From the NCBI GenBank assembly GCA_006937955.1, contig SSNP01000017.1, positions 2,931,088 through 2,995,087 on the forward strand: a stretch of DNA of 64,000 nucleotides, given 5' to 3'. Position numbers and translations under genes: made by a program. The notes under the pieces were generated by a model, which was given only the letters and a program-made list of their open reading frames with translations, had not been told where the DNA came from and did no database searches. The stretch comes from Pachypanchax playfairii. Its lineage: Eukaryota > Chordata > Actinopteri > Cyprinodontiformes > Aplocheilidae. Shown in pieces: positions 1 to 12,489 of this stretch (the stretch's first letter is position 1; each line of letters opens with the position of its first letter).

Positions 1-2084
1 ATTTGTTTAAATGTTTTGCAAATATAGACCATGAAATTAGGATTTTTCTGGGGGGATGTTGTTTTTAATTCCTGGAATAAATCTTAAATCCCTAGAAAAC
101 CTCACTTTAAATTTGGAATATTCATGTCTTTAATATTCTCAATTTAATGAGCAGAGATAAAAAGTAATAAATAAGAAAAAATATTTAGCTCATCACATAA
201 AATAGCATAAAATCTCACCTGACTGTAATTTGATTCCACTAGTCGTTAGCAAACCCAGAAAACCTGCTTCAAGGCTGCGGTAATTGAGTTTTAAGTAAAT
301 GTGTAATACATAAATAAATCCGCAATTTTCCAGTCAAGTATTCTAAAGTTGAACTCTATTGAATAAGAAGATGCAGCAACAGGATTTTTGCCATAAAACA
401 TCAGAGGAAAATCTGATATTGTAAGAAGAGCAAATGTCATAGAACAAGTGTCTTGATCGTAGTCTTTATATATGTAGAGATTGTTTAATCTCTGGGAAAA
501 AATGTTTGAGAACTGGATTGATGAAACCTAAATAGAAAACAGTAACTGCACCTCAGGTTGAACAATATTCACCCTTCAAATGAGGTGACAAACCCTCTGC
601 AAAAATTCCCCTTGAATTGTAAATCAGGTGAATTGAGTCTTTTGCATTGTGACACTCCATGCTGACAGTTTTCAGCTGTACTATATTAATGCAGAAATTC
701 CTAGTGCTACACATTTTTCACTATTCAGGGGGTTTATTCTTCCTTTAGTTTATGACTGCTGTGAAACAATCTGATTTTTTTATTTTTCTACTTTGTTAGA
801 TTCACCTCCTATAATGGAAGAAAATATCAGCCTTTCATGTAAAAAACGAAGGATTCTTTGTATGTATACAGTAAAAATCTGCAGATTTTACATTTCAATG
901 GATTGCAAGTGTTTTTGTGTTTTCAGAATGCAACTGCTGTGAACCAACTGATGATTAATCTCTCATTGTTCTGTATAACTCAATTCCTAAAACTCCTATT
1001 CCCCATTCAGTCTGGAAGGTTCTTCAGTCTGAACGCTGGATTTCTCCATCTGATTGAAGTTGCATGAGCGACCGAGTATGAATGTTGTGTTTACAAGGAG
1101 TGACAATCATTGTTGCTGTAAACAGCTATATGCTGATGAGGGAGACAGGAAGGCAGAAATAGAACAATAAACTACTTGACAATTATTCTGCACGGTTACC
1201 TTTCACATTCCAGGGAATCTGAGAAATCCTACATGTTTCTCAGAGTTGTTTCAGAAGTTTCAGGTGGAAAGTCTTTCAACTTTCAAATTTGTATTTTCCA
1301 TTCCTTAAAAACTTCAAAAAATCCTAACTCAGGACATCATGAAAGGGCTAATCTATAAAATAATTTGACAGTTTATGCTAATGCTAATTTACATCTTCTA
1401 CAGTGCTGTACATTTTGGAATACACTAAATTTTCCTCAGAAATGGTTATTTGCAGTGAAACTTTGCCTTTATAGCTGTAACAGTTTTTGTTCATCTTGTA
1501 ACACTTGTGTTCAGCATTTCAATTAAATTCAGCTCAATTCAATACCACTTTATTAATTGGCAAGAAGAAATTACATGTTATAGTAAATCATTTTTCTAAG
1601 TTTCTTAAGAGAGTCATTATAGAGGGTTATGGCTGTGGACTTTTAATAATATTTCTGCTAGAATAACCCTGTAATGCTGAACTAAAAGAGATGTCAAACC
1701 TTATTAAATAGTATTCTCATGAACCATAAAAAATTTACATTAGAGTTGTTTTAAGATGGCAGAAATCCCAACTGTAACTAGCTGTTGGTCCAGTGAAAAC
1801 TAAGCTCTATTTTTTAGTAAACTGAGATCATTTGAGAAGCTATGAGATGTTGTTCATAACCTTTACCCAGACCCCCATATAAAATATATAATCTGTCTCT
1901 TTAAGTGGTAACACATGTGCTTTATCCTTCATTAGTCATTTTTAAAAAGCACACATGCCAAAATAGAATCTGACTATTAGGCTAGATGTTTAGTCACTAC
2001 GGTTTAAGAGTAACATTTCCAGGGTGAGCTGCATCCGTCTTCCACTGTTACTCTTCTAAGTCATCTTCTCTTTCCCTCCCACTC
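1..2084. other. AT-rich spacer, no gene seen
   Basis: No coding frame of note, RNA gene or intact repeat was recognised. The longest open frames here are about 60 to 70 codons and resemble no known protein. A short piece near 1528-1580 (CAATACCACTTTATTAATT followed by an A-rich stretch) resembles the end of common fish retroposons, but it is too degraded to assign. Confidence 0.6.
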
Positions 2085-2400
2085 TTATTACTTATTGCAG
2101 CTTCTGCTCTTCAACCACATTCCTGTCATTTATGGAATTTTCCTGTCAAGGTGAAAAACAGCCCACTCGCAGGGTCCTGAGAGGGTGCTGCTAATTAGCT
2201 GGCCTAGTTTTTTTTTTTTTTTTTTCCTGAACATTTCTGCTTAATCTGCCTCTTCGGAAAGTCATCAAGACTGTCAATCCCCACACAGCGAAAGACTTGA
2301 TAACTGAGTGCTAGTCTTTGTCATGACAGGGCAGGGTAAACAGTTTGGTGTGGTGAGCGATGGACAGCAGCTGCTAATGAGTAAGAGGTGAATGTTTGAG
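2085..2400. promoter_or_regulatory. Candidate conserved non-coding element (unverified)
   Basis: This patch is richer in G+C than its AT-rich surroundings. It carries a homeodomain core TAATTA at 2192-2197, inside CTAATTAGCTGGCC. An 18-base T run (2208-2225) interrupts it. There is no usable open frame. Its texture (mixed composition, homeodomain core, no repeat homology) is what vertebrate developmental enhancers often show. That is inference only; an alignment to other fish and tetrapods would settle it. Confidence 0.25.
2208..2225. repeat. Poly(T) run, 18 bases
   Basis: An uninterrupted homopolymer. No SINE or LINE body is recognisable on either side, so it is probably not a retroposon tail. 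Confidence 0.9.
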
Positions 2401-3351
2401 CCATGTGAGTCAGAAAGGAGGGAATGGGAGGAAGAAGAAGAGCTTTTCAAGTCTCCGTCCAGCTTACTTATCAGTTAGAATGCTGTTTTTCTCCTGCACA
2501 TCCTCCTCCAAACCACATCCTCAGACATCATTAGCAAAGCTTCACAATTTCTTCTGATTAAAAATCCCTTTGCTCTGCACTGCTGACCAGACAATTAAAA
2601 CTGATAAGACAGTTTTCATGTAAGCTGTGAGGAAACAAACTGTTGTCAATCTTATAAACATCTGTCTCTGTTACAATGAGAACTTGCTTGTTTTGTTTTG
2701 ATCACCCTGCAGGGGATGTGGAAAGAGGCACAGCTGGTTTTGTAAACACAGAAAACAAATGAATTCTTTGAGTCATTAACATAACTTATTCATTTAAAAA
2801 CCTTTACAAGTAATTTCCGAGTTTCACAAAGATGTGGAGGAGAGAACACGCCATCGGGTCACGTCAGTATAATCAGTTAATTGACCAAAGTATCTTCAAC
2901 AGGTTTCAACTTGGAAAAGATAACGTTGGGTGCCAACTGAATGCACAGACACTTGTACCAGACTGTTTAATTTTACAGGTAATTTCCCAAAATAAATTAG
3001 TTTTATTACGAGAGAAGTTTTTAAATATCTTGGAAAAGATTGAATCGATTGGTAGAGTTCAGAATTCACAGCACTTGGTCTTGTACCAACATTGTTACTC
3101 CATTAGTGACAGACATCCTACAATAATTCATTGATCATAATAATTTTCAGAAGTAATTATGCCAAAATAATGTGTTTAATCAACTCTGATTAGGAGTCAC
3201 AATCATCAAAGACAACTGCACGTCTGTCAGCAGGTTTAAACACGAAAACTTGATCTTAATTTGGATAAAAAGTAGTAAAATAAATTTGATTTTCTTTACA
3301 GCAGATAATGTAACGATTTCTCAAAATTCAGAATTACCCCAAAATGTACAT
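2401..3351. other. AT-rich spacer, no gene seen
   Basis: One 100-codon plus-strand frame (2832-3134) is open but resembles no family I know. It lies in AT-rich DNA with no sign of splice sites or codon bias. I treat it as chance. Confidence 0.55.
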
Positions 3352-3460
3352 TTCATTCATTCATTCATTCATTCATTCATTCATTCATTCATTCATTCAT
3401 TCATTCATTCATTCATTCATTCATTCATTCATTCATTCATTCATTCATTCATTCATTCAT
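3352..3460. repeat. (ATTC)n tetranucleotide microsatellite
   Basis: About 27 uninterrupted copies of ATTC (109 bp) with no visible interruptions. The open plus-strand frame across it (3250-3483) reads as repeated Ile-His-Ser-Phe and is a by-product of the repeat, not a protein. Arrays this long and pure are usually polymorphic in length. Confidence 0.98.
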
Positions 3461-4299
3461 CAGAACCAGGCTTATATAACTAAAAGCTCTTTGTAGTTGC
3501 TTTAGATCAGTAAATTCACATTAAGCAATCTGCTTTATGTTTTATTTTAGTATTTAACAAATGCACTATAACAGTAATGACCCTGAGTGATGCATATAAA
3601 ACTTTAATGAACACATTTTTTTAAGTTACTTTTTTTACAAGGAGTTGAACATTCAGTTAGAACACATTACATTGAAGCCATGCTCAGTTTGCTTTGTCTG
3701 TCCCAGCCCAAGAACTGAAAAAGAAAAACCTCTTATTCATTATTTCTGTGAAATCTCATGTAGATTTAAAAGTCCCAGACTTGATAAGTAAATTCTTTTG
3801 TACTTACTTCACCAGACATGTAAGAGCTGGGAAGGGAAAGTTTGAGGATTTGAGTTGTATAATCAGCAATATGGAAAAAAGACAAATGGGTTTGTTAACC
3901 CCTGTGCTGTCACCCCATTAATCAGAAGCTTTTTAAATCATTCTCAGTTCTCTGTTTTCTTACTACACTTTAGATCTATGACATCATATATTACACATCA
4001 TAAACAAATCAGAAGAATCTGTGTGTTTTATTAATGGGGATAAAACAATGTTATGTTTAAAGTGTTAGCACCCATCACTGTGTGGCAGGCTATAAATGTC
4101 AACTTTCAACAGTATACAGCGCACATTGTAGCTAAAATAGATTGTTAAAAACCTGGAGGTGAATAAAAAATCTTTTAGACAAATCAGTCATAAAAGCTTG
4201 ACATTATAAATAATAAAAGAAGCTGTTGCTTTAAAGTCACTTATCTACATTTGTAAAGTGTTTGTGTATAAAACAAACAAAGAACGTTGGTTGTAAAGG
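3461..4299. other. AT-rich spacer, no gene seen
   Basis: No repeat, RNA gene or credible coding frame was recognised. It consists of AT-rich sequence with scattered short A and T runs. Confidence 0.6.
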
Positions 4300-4640
4300 G
4301 GGTTTCCTCTGAAATAGACGGCCCCACCCTTTAGTATTGAATGCTATCAAGAGAATCAATTGAGGGCTGGACACATCAGAGGTTCAAACTTAATTGTCCC
4401 CCAAAATGGAAAGTGATTTAAAGCCTGAGGTCAGAGTTGATCCCAAATGACACATTAGGGTGCACCCCATCCGCTGTGCTTGGCCAGGGACACATGAACC
4501 TTATGGGGAGTAAAAATATCCAGACATAAGCGCCTCTGGCCACTTCAGCTGCCATAAATGCTTCAATGTCATCAGTCTGGTTTGAGTGTTTGTCTGACAC
4601 ACACAGATGGGTTAGACCATAATTAGTACAAGACACAAAT
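4300..4640. promoter_or_regulatory. Candidate conserved non-coding element (unverified)
   Basis: A block of balanced composition between AT-rich flanks, containing GAATCAATTGAGGG near 4351-4366 and AACTTAATTG near 4386-4395. A 72-codon minus-strand frame (4418-4636) crosses it but looks like no known protein. The texture suggests a developmental enhancer. This rests on composition and motif content alone. Confidence 0.3.
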
Positions 4641-4929
4641 CAAACACGAAAACATAAAACACGTCTACAAACAGTTTATAAGTAAAACCTTTACAAACCG
4701 CTTGAATCTGTTGAAGAACATAATACACATGATAAAAAACTCATGTCTGACGCTCAGGCTTTGCTTCTCAAAGACCACTCATCTATTTATAAAACAAGGA
4801 AGGGATTTAAGTTGTGTCCATAACAACTCCCAGACTGGGATTTGTTTCTGTTTTTGGTAGATGAGTCCCACAAACAGTTCCAACCCTCTGCAGCTGATTC
4901 AGACATAGACAATGGGGATTCTGGACTGT

Positions 4930-5270
4930 CCAGGCTTTAATAAAACTGGGCTTGTGCCCCTGACATTTCCCCTCCTCCGGGGCCAAGCCTCACATGGCCC
5001 CAGCCTCATACCCTGGCCTTGCCACTTCAAACTCTAATTGCTGGCTCATAAGAGAGCACCGCAGCAACAAATCCAGTTAACGTTAGCGGCATATTGATTG
5101 TTGGCAGGCAGCACTCCTGTCCCTAGGTAAGGGAGGAGGGGCTCTGTGGCTTTTACAACCTGAGGGATGGCCTGCACCCCATAAAGAGCAGGTCTCTGTG
5201 ACAAAATAAAACCAAAGCTGGCCAGAGTGATACAATTACCACTCAGCATCTCTGACCCTAACTGTATGTG
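4930..5270. promoter_or_regulatory. Candidate conserved non-coding element (unverified)
   Basis: One of the more G+C-rich blocks of the first 10 kb. It has homeodomain-like cores CTCTAATTG ending at 5040 and ACAATTACC at about 5232-5240, and an AACGTTAGCGG segment near 5079 that contains two CpGs. A 67-codon minus-strand frame (5046-5249) is open but unrecognised. It could be an enhancer or part of an untranslated exon; the sequence alone cannot decide. Confidence 0.3.
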
Positions 5271-8200
5271 AACAATAGATGGTAGGATGAGGATGTAGGT
5301 GGTGGTGGAATGTGAAGGGGGGGTAGAAAATACAGGGACACCCTCATTATAAAGCCAGACTGGGAAACCTGTTCAATTTGCTCCATTAAAGAGAGCTGAA
5401 GAAGCACTTTCTCCCTGTCCCAGCAGAGCCATTAAAGGTCTATAGTCTAAGCACTGAAGAAGTCAGATTTCACACTGTGCCACAAATACTATCGGTAGCG
5501 CAGGGACATTAAGCCGAACAGACCTGAAAGCTATGAATACACAAAAGCCATATAAAAGCCTATAAATTCATGATATCATCAATAGGAAAACGTTGTTCTA
5601 GTACTCAAAATGTTTTATGTCTGCATGGCATGTTGAACATAATTTCACTATATTTACTGGGTTTTATTGTGTTTCAAAATTGTGAACATTTCAAACACAT
5701 TACATGTAATGTGCACTGAGTGGTACGATGGTTCACAGCACTCCAACATGCATACACATACATGCAACAACCAGGAAGCTAAGAAAACAAAACATATTAG
5801 TCAAACTATTCATTTCCATTTTAAAATGGCATAAAGAAAAGGCAATGTTGCATTTTCATGTAATTTATTTGCATGGCAGAGCACAGAAAAAGGTGATAGA
5901 ATGAGGCCAAACCATGGGGAGCTTAGTGAGATTGTGTTCTAGCTCAAATCTAACATCAATCAAAAGATTTTTTTAACAGAAACCATACGCTGGAAATGAA
6001 CTGATATGCTGAGGATCAAAGTGAAAACCAATCTTCAAAGCTCTAATTCTTGCACATTCTCTAATCTGTTTTGGATCAGCAACAAGCTACTTTTTTCTTT
6101 TTCTAATTTGTAACCTGGCTAATTTTCAACTCTCCACCTCCTCGAATAAATCCTTGTTCAGTTGTGAGATGGTTCAACAAACAGAACATCATCCTCCGCT
6201 TTCGTCACTGCTCTGAGTATATTGCTTCAAATTTTGCTTTATTTAGAGCACATTATTCCTCGTATTTCTGGCAGTGTATAAAGTTACATATCAGTCATTG
6301 CCTTTGTTCCATCAAAAGGGAGCAAAAGTTTACAAGACAGAACAGAATAATACAATCTGCAGTTTGTGTGTGTTTTCTGGACAGAGTAAACAAGGTGAAG
6401 GTGGAAATTTTAAATTTAGTGTCATTCCCACAAATCTATCAAAGGACACAACTGGATAAATAAAATTAGATGATGATTTTGCTTCAACTCTCTATTATTA
6501 CAACGTGACCTACAGTTAACTTAGCATCACTGTGTGTCTGGCACCCTCTCTGAGTAACCACCGCCTCCCTCCTGTCACATACTGACCCACTCTCACTCTG
6601 AACTGCTATGATCCAAAGTCATTCTGAGCTGCCTGCTGCTTGTTGGCAATGAGAACACAGAAACAGAACGAATATTTGCTTAAGCTTTGTACATGGTTAC
6701 TGATTACAAACTGGATCAAAGACACTTCAGTGACTCCCCCCAAAATCCCTGTCATATTTTATGTGCCATAATGGGGTTGAAAGGTGAGAACACTAGGTTT
6801 TAAATGTCTTGCTGTTACAATTATTATTCATAATAATTTACAAATATTAGTATTTAATCTGTTGGAAAAGAAGCTAATCAGAAGTTCCTATAAAAACGAA
6901 AACAAATGAGTGAAATTACAGTGACGTTTAAGGTGTTCTGTATTTTCAAAAACAAAACTAAATCCACTTTTATGTGAGTAAATTCAGCATTTAGATGGTA
7001 ATACAATTCAGTAGAATATCTAAGCAATAAAAAAGCTGTGCAGAGTCTCAAACCTTTCTTGTTGTGCACACCACCTGGTCGCTCCGGCTGGTGTCAGGAA
7101 CCTCCAGGAAGTAAACAGAATGAGTGTGTGGGCATGCAGCCTTGGGTCAACATCAATATTTGGATTTTACTACGTTGGCCCTGACGTGCGGTGCTGCTGG
7201 CCTTCAGACTTTATCGTGTGCTATTGAGGTCTAAGACATAAAATCAAAAAGGTCATTGTGCTCTGAAAGCATTAGATTGTTACCTACACGAATCTAGGAG
7301 AGACAGAAAAAAGAGAAGGTGACAGAAAAAAATCCAGCTTTGACTCAATAAGTTTTCAAGAAGATGTGTTCACCTGTGTGACTATAAATGCCATGTTTTG
7401 TTGTTTGTTTATGTGCAGGAACAACTTAAATACATTTTTATTGCAGCTTTTATAATCATTACAGTTTGCTATAGTTGCAAATGAGCATGACCTGAGTAGA
7501 AACGATGGTAAGTGGGGAAGGAGGAGTTTCTCCCTCAAATGGAGGGGAAAGTGTTTGCTGTCATCTTAAATCAGAGACAACCTGTCTAGTTTATGATGTC
7601 ATTAACAGCTGACAACATAAATGTGAAATAGAGTCATAAAAAAATGCTAAAAATTCTCTGCTGGTTAACACTGAGTCTGTAATTCAGTGGATTTACTGAC
7701 TTTTTTCATTACATTTGGGCCGTAGTAGCAAAACAACACTAGCATGTTTAGTTTAGTCATATGATTGAAGTGGAACAGCTGGATCTGAGTGGGACATGCT
7801 GGTATATTAGCCAAAAAAAACTTTTGGCCTGAATAAACAATATTACTTCTACTTCTCCAGTCTTTTGGTTAGACATATTCTCTGGAATGTATAAGCAAGC
7901 TGCACAAAACCCATTTTTTACACAAACTGTTTGTAACAGCATTAATAAATGCATATTGACAATATTAAGTCAGTGACTTACAGAAACAACTAGAAAAATA
8001 CTATAATCACTGTTTTTTCTTTCTTTCTTTGTTCTTTGTTTTTTTACTGGAGAAAATTAAATGTTTCCCTGGATAATTTGATTCTCTACAGAAGTTAAGG
8101 AAATACAAAACACAAGTTTAGATGGTGGACTGTAGAACTGCCTTTCATTGTTCTAAAATAGTGTTCTGGTTTTGTTCTCCGTGGGCTCCTGGGCTCACGA

Positions 8201-8441
8201 GATGGTACATAAAGTGTTTTAAGAAGAAAACAAATATTACACAAATATATAAAAGTAATGATCAAAAATATACATTTTATAGTACAAGTTAAAATATTAA
8301 ATTATTTTCAGAAGCTTTCAAATAGGGATATTTTGGTAATTCTTAACTCAACGGATTGGCAGATTTTTTTTAAATATGCAAGAGTTTATTTTGCATGTTA
8401 GGTTATCTGGTAACTCCAAATTGGTTATGTGTTGTGTTTTA
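5271..8441. other. Spacer, no gene seen
   Basis: Mostly AT-rich DNA with no recognisable genes. An octamer-like ATTTGCAT lies at 5867-5874. Around 7060-7240 the sequence becomes G+C richer with several CpGs (for example ACGTTGGCCCTGACGTGCGG near 7172) and might be a small regulatory patch. Two overlapping plus-strand frames at 6164-6463 are unrecognised and probably chance. Confidence 0.5.
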
Positions 8442-8575
8442 TCTTTATGTGTTTCTGTGATGGACTGGCGACCTGTAAAAGGTGTCCCTTTTCTCTCACC
8501 CAATGACAGCTGGAGATGGGACCAGCTTCCCTGCAACCCTGAACAAGAAAAAGTGGGTTTAAAAATGGAGGAACT
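8442..8575 (+). repeat. Fragment of a tRNA-headed fish SINE (3' part)
   Basis: The segment contains GTGATGGACTGGCGACCTGT, then CTCTCACCCAATGACAGCTGG, then CCCTGCAACCCTGAACAAG. This is the order found in the 3' half of a very common fish SINE-like repeat family. The tRNA-like head with box A and box B is absent, so this is a 5'-truncated copy. The same family appears more completely at 59,496-59,850 and in reverse at 42,606-42,662. The 77-codon plus-strand and 62-codon minus-strand frames here are repeat artefacts. Confidence 0.8.
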
Positions 8576-10924
8576 TTTACCAGGTAAAATCTCAAAGTTG
8601 GGGACCTGACATCAGCCGAGTGCAGTAGTTAATTGCATTCAGTTTACATGCAGGTAATCCATACTTTTCTGGTATGTCCTCAGGATAAATCGTTGAAAGT
8701 ACTTGTTTATGTGAGGACATTATTTAACTGTCCTGCCTAATAACAGGACAAATCATGTTTAGACAGACTCTGCTATCAAACGGAAGGTGATCATTACTGC
8801 ACTGCTGCTATCTTTAGAATCAAAAATAGGATCTAGAAAACAAAACAAGACGAATGGGCAGGTCAAAAACAATTGCAGCAGTTTAAACGTAGAAAGCAAC
8901 TTGAGTTTAGTCTAATGATTTCCGTAAGACAGTGTCCTCCAAATACCTCACGGAAAAGAGACTTGTTTTAATAAGGCTCCTTGTTCTGAAACTAACTATT
9001 GATTTTTTACTGTGGAGGCTTGTAGGGCAGAGACCAGCTCTGGTTCCTGGCTCCTACAAAAGTTAAATTGAGCCATTTAGAAGCTGGGTCTGTCTATAGA
9101 GACACCAACTCAGCTCTGACACCCCCAGCCAATTTATTTCCATCAGGTGGAACTTTTTTCAGAAGCTGTACAATTTTCACTACAGACCTGCTGCTGAAGA
9201 TCTTGGCATGCAATTTCCTACTTCCTGCCATCTGCCTCCACTGAGTTTAGGTCTTGCTCCTTTGGTTTATTACAGTTTGCCTCAGTGCTGACCTAACAAC
9301 AGCACAATGCACATCAAGAAAAGCCTGGCAGTTATTTTTTTTCAAAGATTACCATCAAGCAAAATGTAAGAGGAAACAAAGCAAATTCAAATGTTTTTCT
9401 ACCAAATGCAGTTAAATCTATCGAACTTTTGGATCTGACTGGCTGAAAAACCAAACAACAAGACAAGTAGTGAACATGTTGAAGAAATACATTTGATAAT
9501 AACACAAACTACTATTTTTCATAAAACTTTTGAAGGAACTGCTGTGAAAATAACATTGTAATTGATTGAGTTCTTAACTTCCTGGATGAGTAATGTACCG
9601 AGGCCAAAACGTCAGTTATAAAAGGTCCTTTTCCATGACCGGAGCATTCTGTACCATATAAAAATGCAGACACATACACTGATATCCTGGTCGAGATCAC
9701 ATGTAAACACACATCAGACTTTCAGTCTGAGTGAAGTTGTGTTGAAAGATCTGAAAGATGAAAGCGGGCAGAGAAACCATCACATAACTGATCTGAACCT
9801 GAGATCAAACACAAGCAGCTTTATGTCATTTCCTCAGTTCAAGAAGTAAAAAAATATATGTTTTCTCTTTTCTGAGGGCATAAATAGACAGTGTGATTCA
9901 GGTTAAGAGAAAGTGAATATGGTTTCGGAGGTCACTCTGGTTACAGTCTGAGTACGAATATCAAAAAAAAAGTATGAAATACTGTTCAAGAGCAGAATTA
10001 CAAAAAAATAGCAATAAAAAATGATATGAAAGTAAGAGAGAGAGGGGAAACATTCAAGGTCACCCTCACTCTTTTCCCTCAGGGCTGCAAAACATTTCTG
10101 TGTACAGTGCTGTAGCACAATCATAGCTCAAACCAATTTCAGCAGAGGAATCAATATGGCTGAAATATTGGGCTTTTATGAGTCGCTACATTCGGCTGGA
10201 GGCCCTGTGAATGTAGTAATGTGCTCAGCTAGATTAGATTTAAAGAGCCTAGACATTGAGAAGGGGTGAAACAAATTTACAAGAGAAGAACAAAGAGGAG
10301 CACAAAGGCTGTATTACTGTAATTATTAGTATCATTATTATTGATTGCTACATCAATACAGTGCTGGAGCTCATGTGCATAATGTTTAATGGGGACATAA
10401 AGTATAATGACTTGCAGTTGGTATTTAAAATACATTTCATATCTGTTTGGCTAATTTTTGAAGAGGAAACTATGACTGAATTAACCAGCGTCTCTGCGTT
10501 TAAGGTGTGCCTTGAAGACAAAACCTAAACTGTGTATGATTCATATTTAATATTTCATAATTAAAGAAAAATAGTACACTTTGTCTTGTCATTATTAATT
10601 TATTCAGCTATTGTTTTGTGTGTTAGCACGTTGCTGAAAGGCAAAGGTTTAATGACCTTATAAATTATTGAGATGTACAGTATATATGTCTTAAGATGAG
10701 GTGTAATTATTGTTCACAGCATTGATTTTTACCACAAATGCCATGTATAATGAGTTCTGATGGTCAAGAACTCACAGAACCATTGGGGCGCTGCTACCAC
10801 AGAACAAAGCACATTGTTCTTGTGGTTTCTTACTGTGGTTTCTTCTCTGAGGTGTGGAAAAGAACATCATGTCAGCCACATTGCAACAGAGTTACTGTTC
10901 AACCAATCTCAGAAAAGAGCAACT
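8576..10924. other. Spacer, no gene seen
   Basis: AT-rich sequence without recognised repeats. A moderately G+C-rich patch at about 9010-9260 has no open frame and could be regulatory, but its motifs are not distinctive. The open frames of 60 to 90 codons at 9.5-10.5 kb match nothing I recognise. Confidence 0.5.
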
Positions 10925-11170
10925 GAGAAAGCCATTATAAAGCCATAGTGCCATGAAAAAAAGGGGTGGGCCACTCAGGCCCCCTGGCAGTGCTACAGTC
11001 ATTAATGCCCTCAATTTCCCTTAATGGCTTTTTCAATCCCAGCTCTCAATTCTATTCGTCCCCACACCAAACTGTATTTCGTCTTCTCTCACTGCCTGTA
11101 ATTAATCCATTCATCTCTAAAAGATCCGATCAATGCTGTCTGGGATGAGAGCTGCCATGTCAGGGGACTA
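10925..11170. promoter_or_regulatory. Candidate conserved non-coding element with homeodomain motifs
   Basis: The block contains CATTAATGCCC near 11000, CCTTAATGG near 11019 and GTAATTAATCC ending at 11108. The last joins an Antp-type core (TAATTA) to a K50-type core (TAATCC), the class bound by Otx, Pitx and Gsc factors. Composition is balanced compared with the flanks. The open frames here are short. Enhancer function is inferred from motif density only. Confidence 0.35.
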
Positions 11171-11647
11171 GTAAAGAGAAAATATGTAGACCTTGCTTTG
11201 GTCAAAGATGTAACTAGACAGAAAATGAAATTATTGACAGAACACTGTTTAAAAATTGGTGAAGTGCAGCTGCATATAATAACATATTTACAATGTCACA
11301 TCAATAATATATAACATGGAAAAACTAAATCAAAGCCCGTCAGCACTTCAATACATGCCAGAAGTGACAGTAAGCTATTACAAAACCCAAAGGGATCATA
11401 CAGGGAGCAGTCATGTTGGAGATGATTTTTCAATTCCAGTCCCATCATATTACTTTTCCAAGCTAAATGTCATGCACAGTATTTACAAAAAAAATCCATT
11501 TCAAATTTATTATTTGTTTCATTTCATGAAAAGTGGATATATTGAGCTGAAAGAGTATAAAATTAGATCTAGTTATTGCCATTTCTATCATGACAACTTT
11601 TGAATGAAAATCTAATTAAAAGTACATGTTGTTGAGGGAGAAAACAT
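11171..11647. other. AT-rich spacer, no gene seen
   Basis: A 95-codon frame (11316-11603) is open on the plus strand but has no recognisable domain. The sequence is AT-rich up to the transposon at 11,661. Confidence 0.55.
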
Positions 11648-11799
11648 GTACATGCATGTACGCTATATTGCCAACATGTTAGGACACCCATCCAAGTGAC
11701 TGAATGTACAGTAGATGTTTCAATCACTTGATAAAACCCAGAAGACTTCTTCTACAAACATGTTGTGAAACAATGGGTCACTCTCTGTAAGTCTTTAGA

Positions 11800-12340
11800 G
11801 CGTTAGAAGGAGAAATCGCATTTCTCCAATGTTAGCATCACTTCATTGGCTCCCTGTAAAATCCAAAATACAATTTAAAATTGTACTTCTCACATAGAAA
11901 GCTCCAAATAACCAAGTTTTCTCTCATATTAGGGATCTTATTTTCCTCACAGAGCACTTCACAGACTGCAGGTCTGCTTGTGCCCCCCCCCCAACCATAG
12001 AGTTTCTAAAAGTAGAATTTCAGGCAGAGCTTTCAGTTATCAGACAGCTTCCACTTTTAATCCATGAGACAAACCACCCAGTCTGCTTTTAAGAACATGC
12101 TTAAAATTTTCTATTTTTGATCAATCCCATAGTTAGAGCTAGTTTAGGTTATCATGACCTTTTTCTTTAGTCATGCTGCTGTAGATGTAGACTGCAGGAT
12201 TACACACTGACCATGTTTCATCACTCTGCTGTCTTGTTAACTACAATTTACATGTTTTCATATAAATAACTTTGAATCTGGAGAATTTTTGTAAATTGGA
12301 CTTGTTTTGTATAGTGCCTTGAAATAACATTAGTTATGAG
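11800..12340 (+). mobile_element. 3' end of a LINE (L2/CR1-like) nested in the Tc1 element
   Basis: From 11,841 the plus strand reads LHWLPVKSKIQFKIVLLT, then a stop, then KAPNN. This is the block just downstream of the reverse transcriptase domain in many fish LINEs. Further on, a segment starting near GGCAGAGCTTTCAG keeps the order of that C-terminal region. A 3' untranslated part follows, ending near TATAGTGCCTTGAAATAACA. Stops and indels show it is inactive. The exact clade (L2, CR1 or relatives) is from memory of family texture and is less sure than the LINE call. Confidence 0.75.
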
Positions 12341-12489
12341 CTGTGAGTGAGTTTCAGGGAACCGAGTACATTGGGTATCCATAGCTGAGCAGCTACAGCC
12401 AAATCTTACATCACCAAGTGCAATCCAAAACGTTGGATACTGTGGTGTAGAGCACGCTGCCATTGGGCTGTTGGACGCAGTGCAGTGGA

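Noticed and set aside
3352..3460. Possible CRISPR array from regular repetition
   Set aside because: Unit is four bases with no spacers; it is a microsatellite in eukaryotic DNA.
3250..3483. Open frame with repeated Ile-His-Ser-Phe
   Set aside because: It is a direct translation of the (ATTC)n microsatellite.
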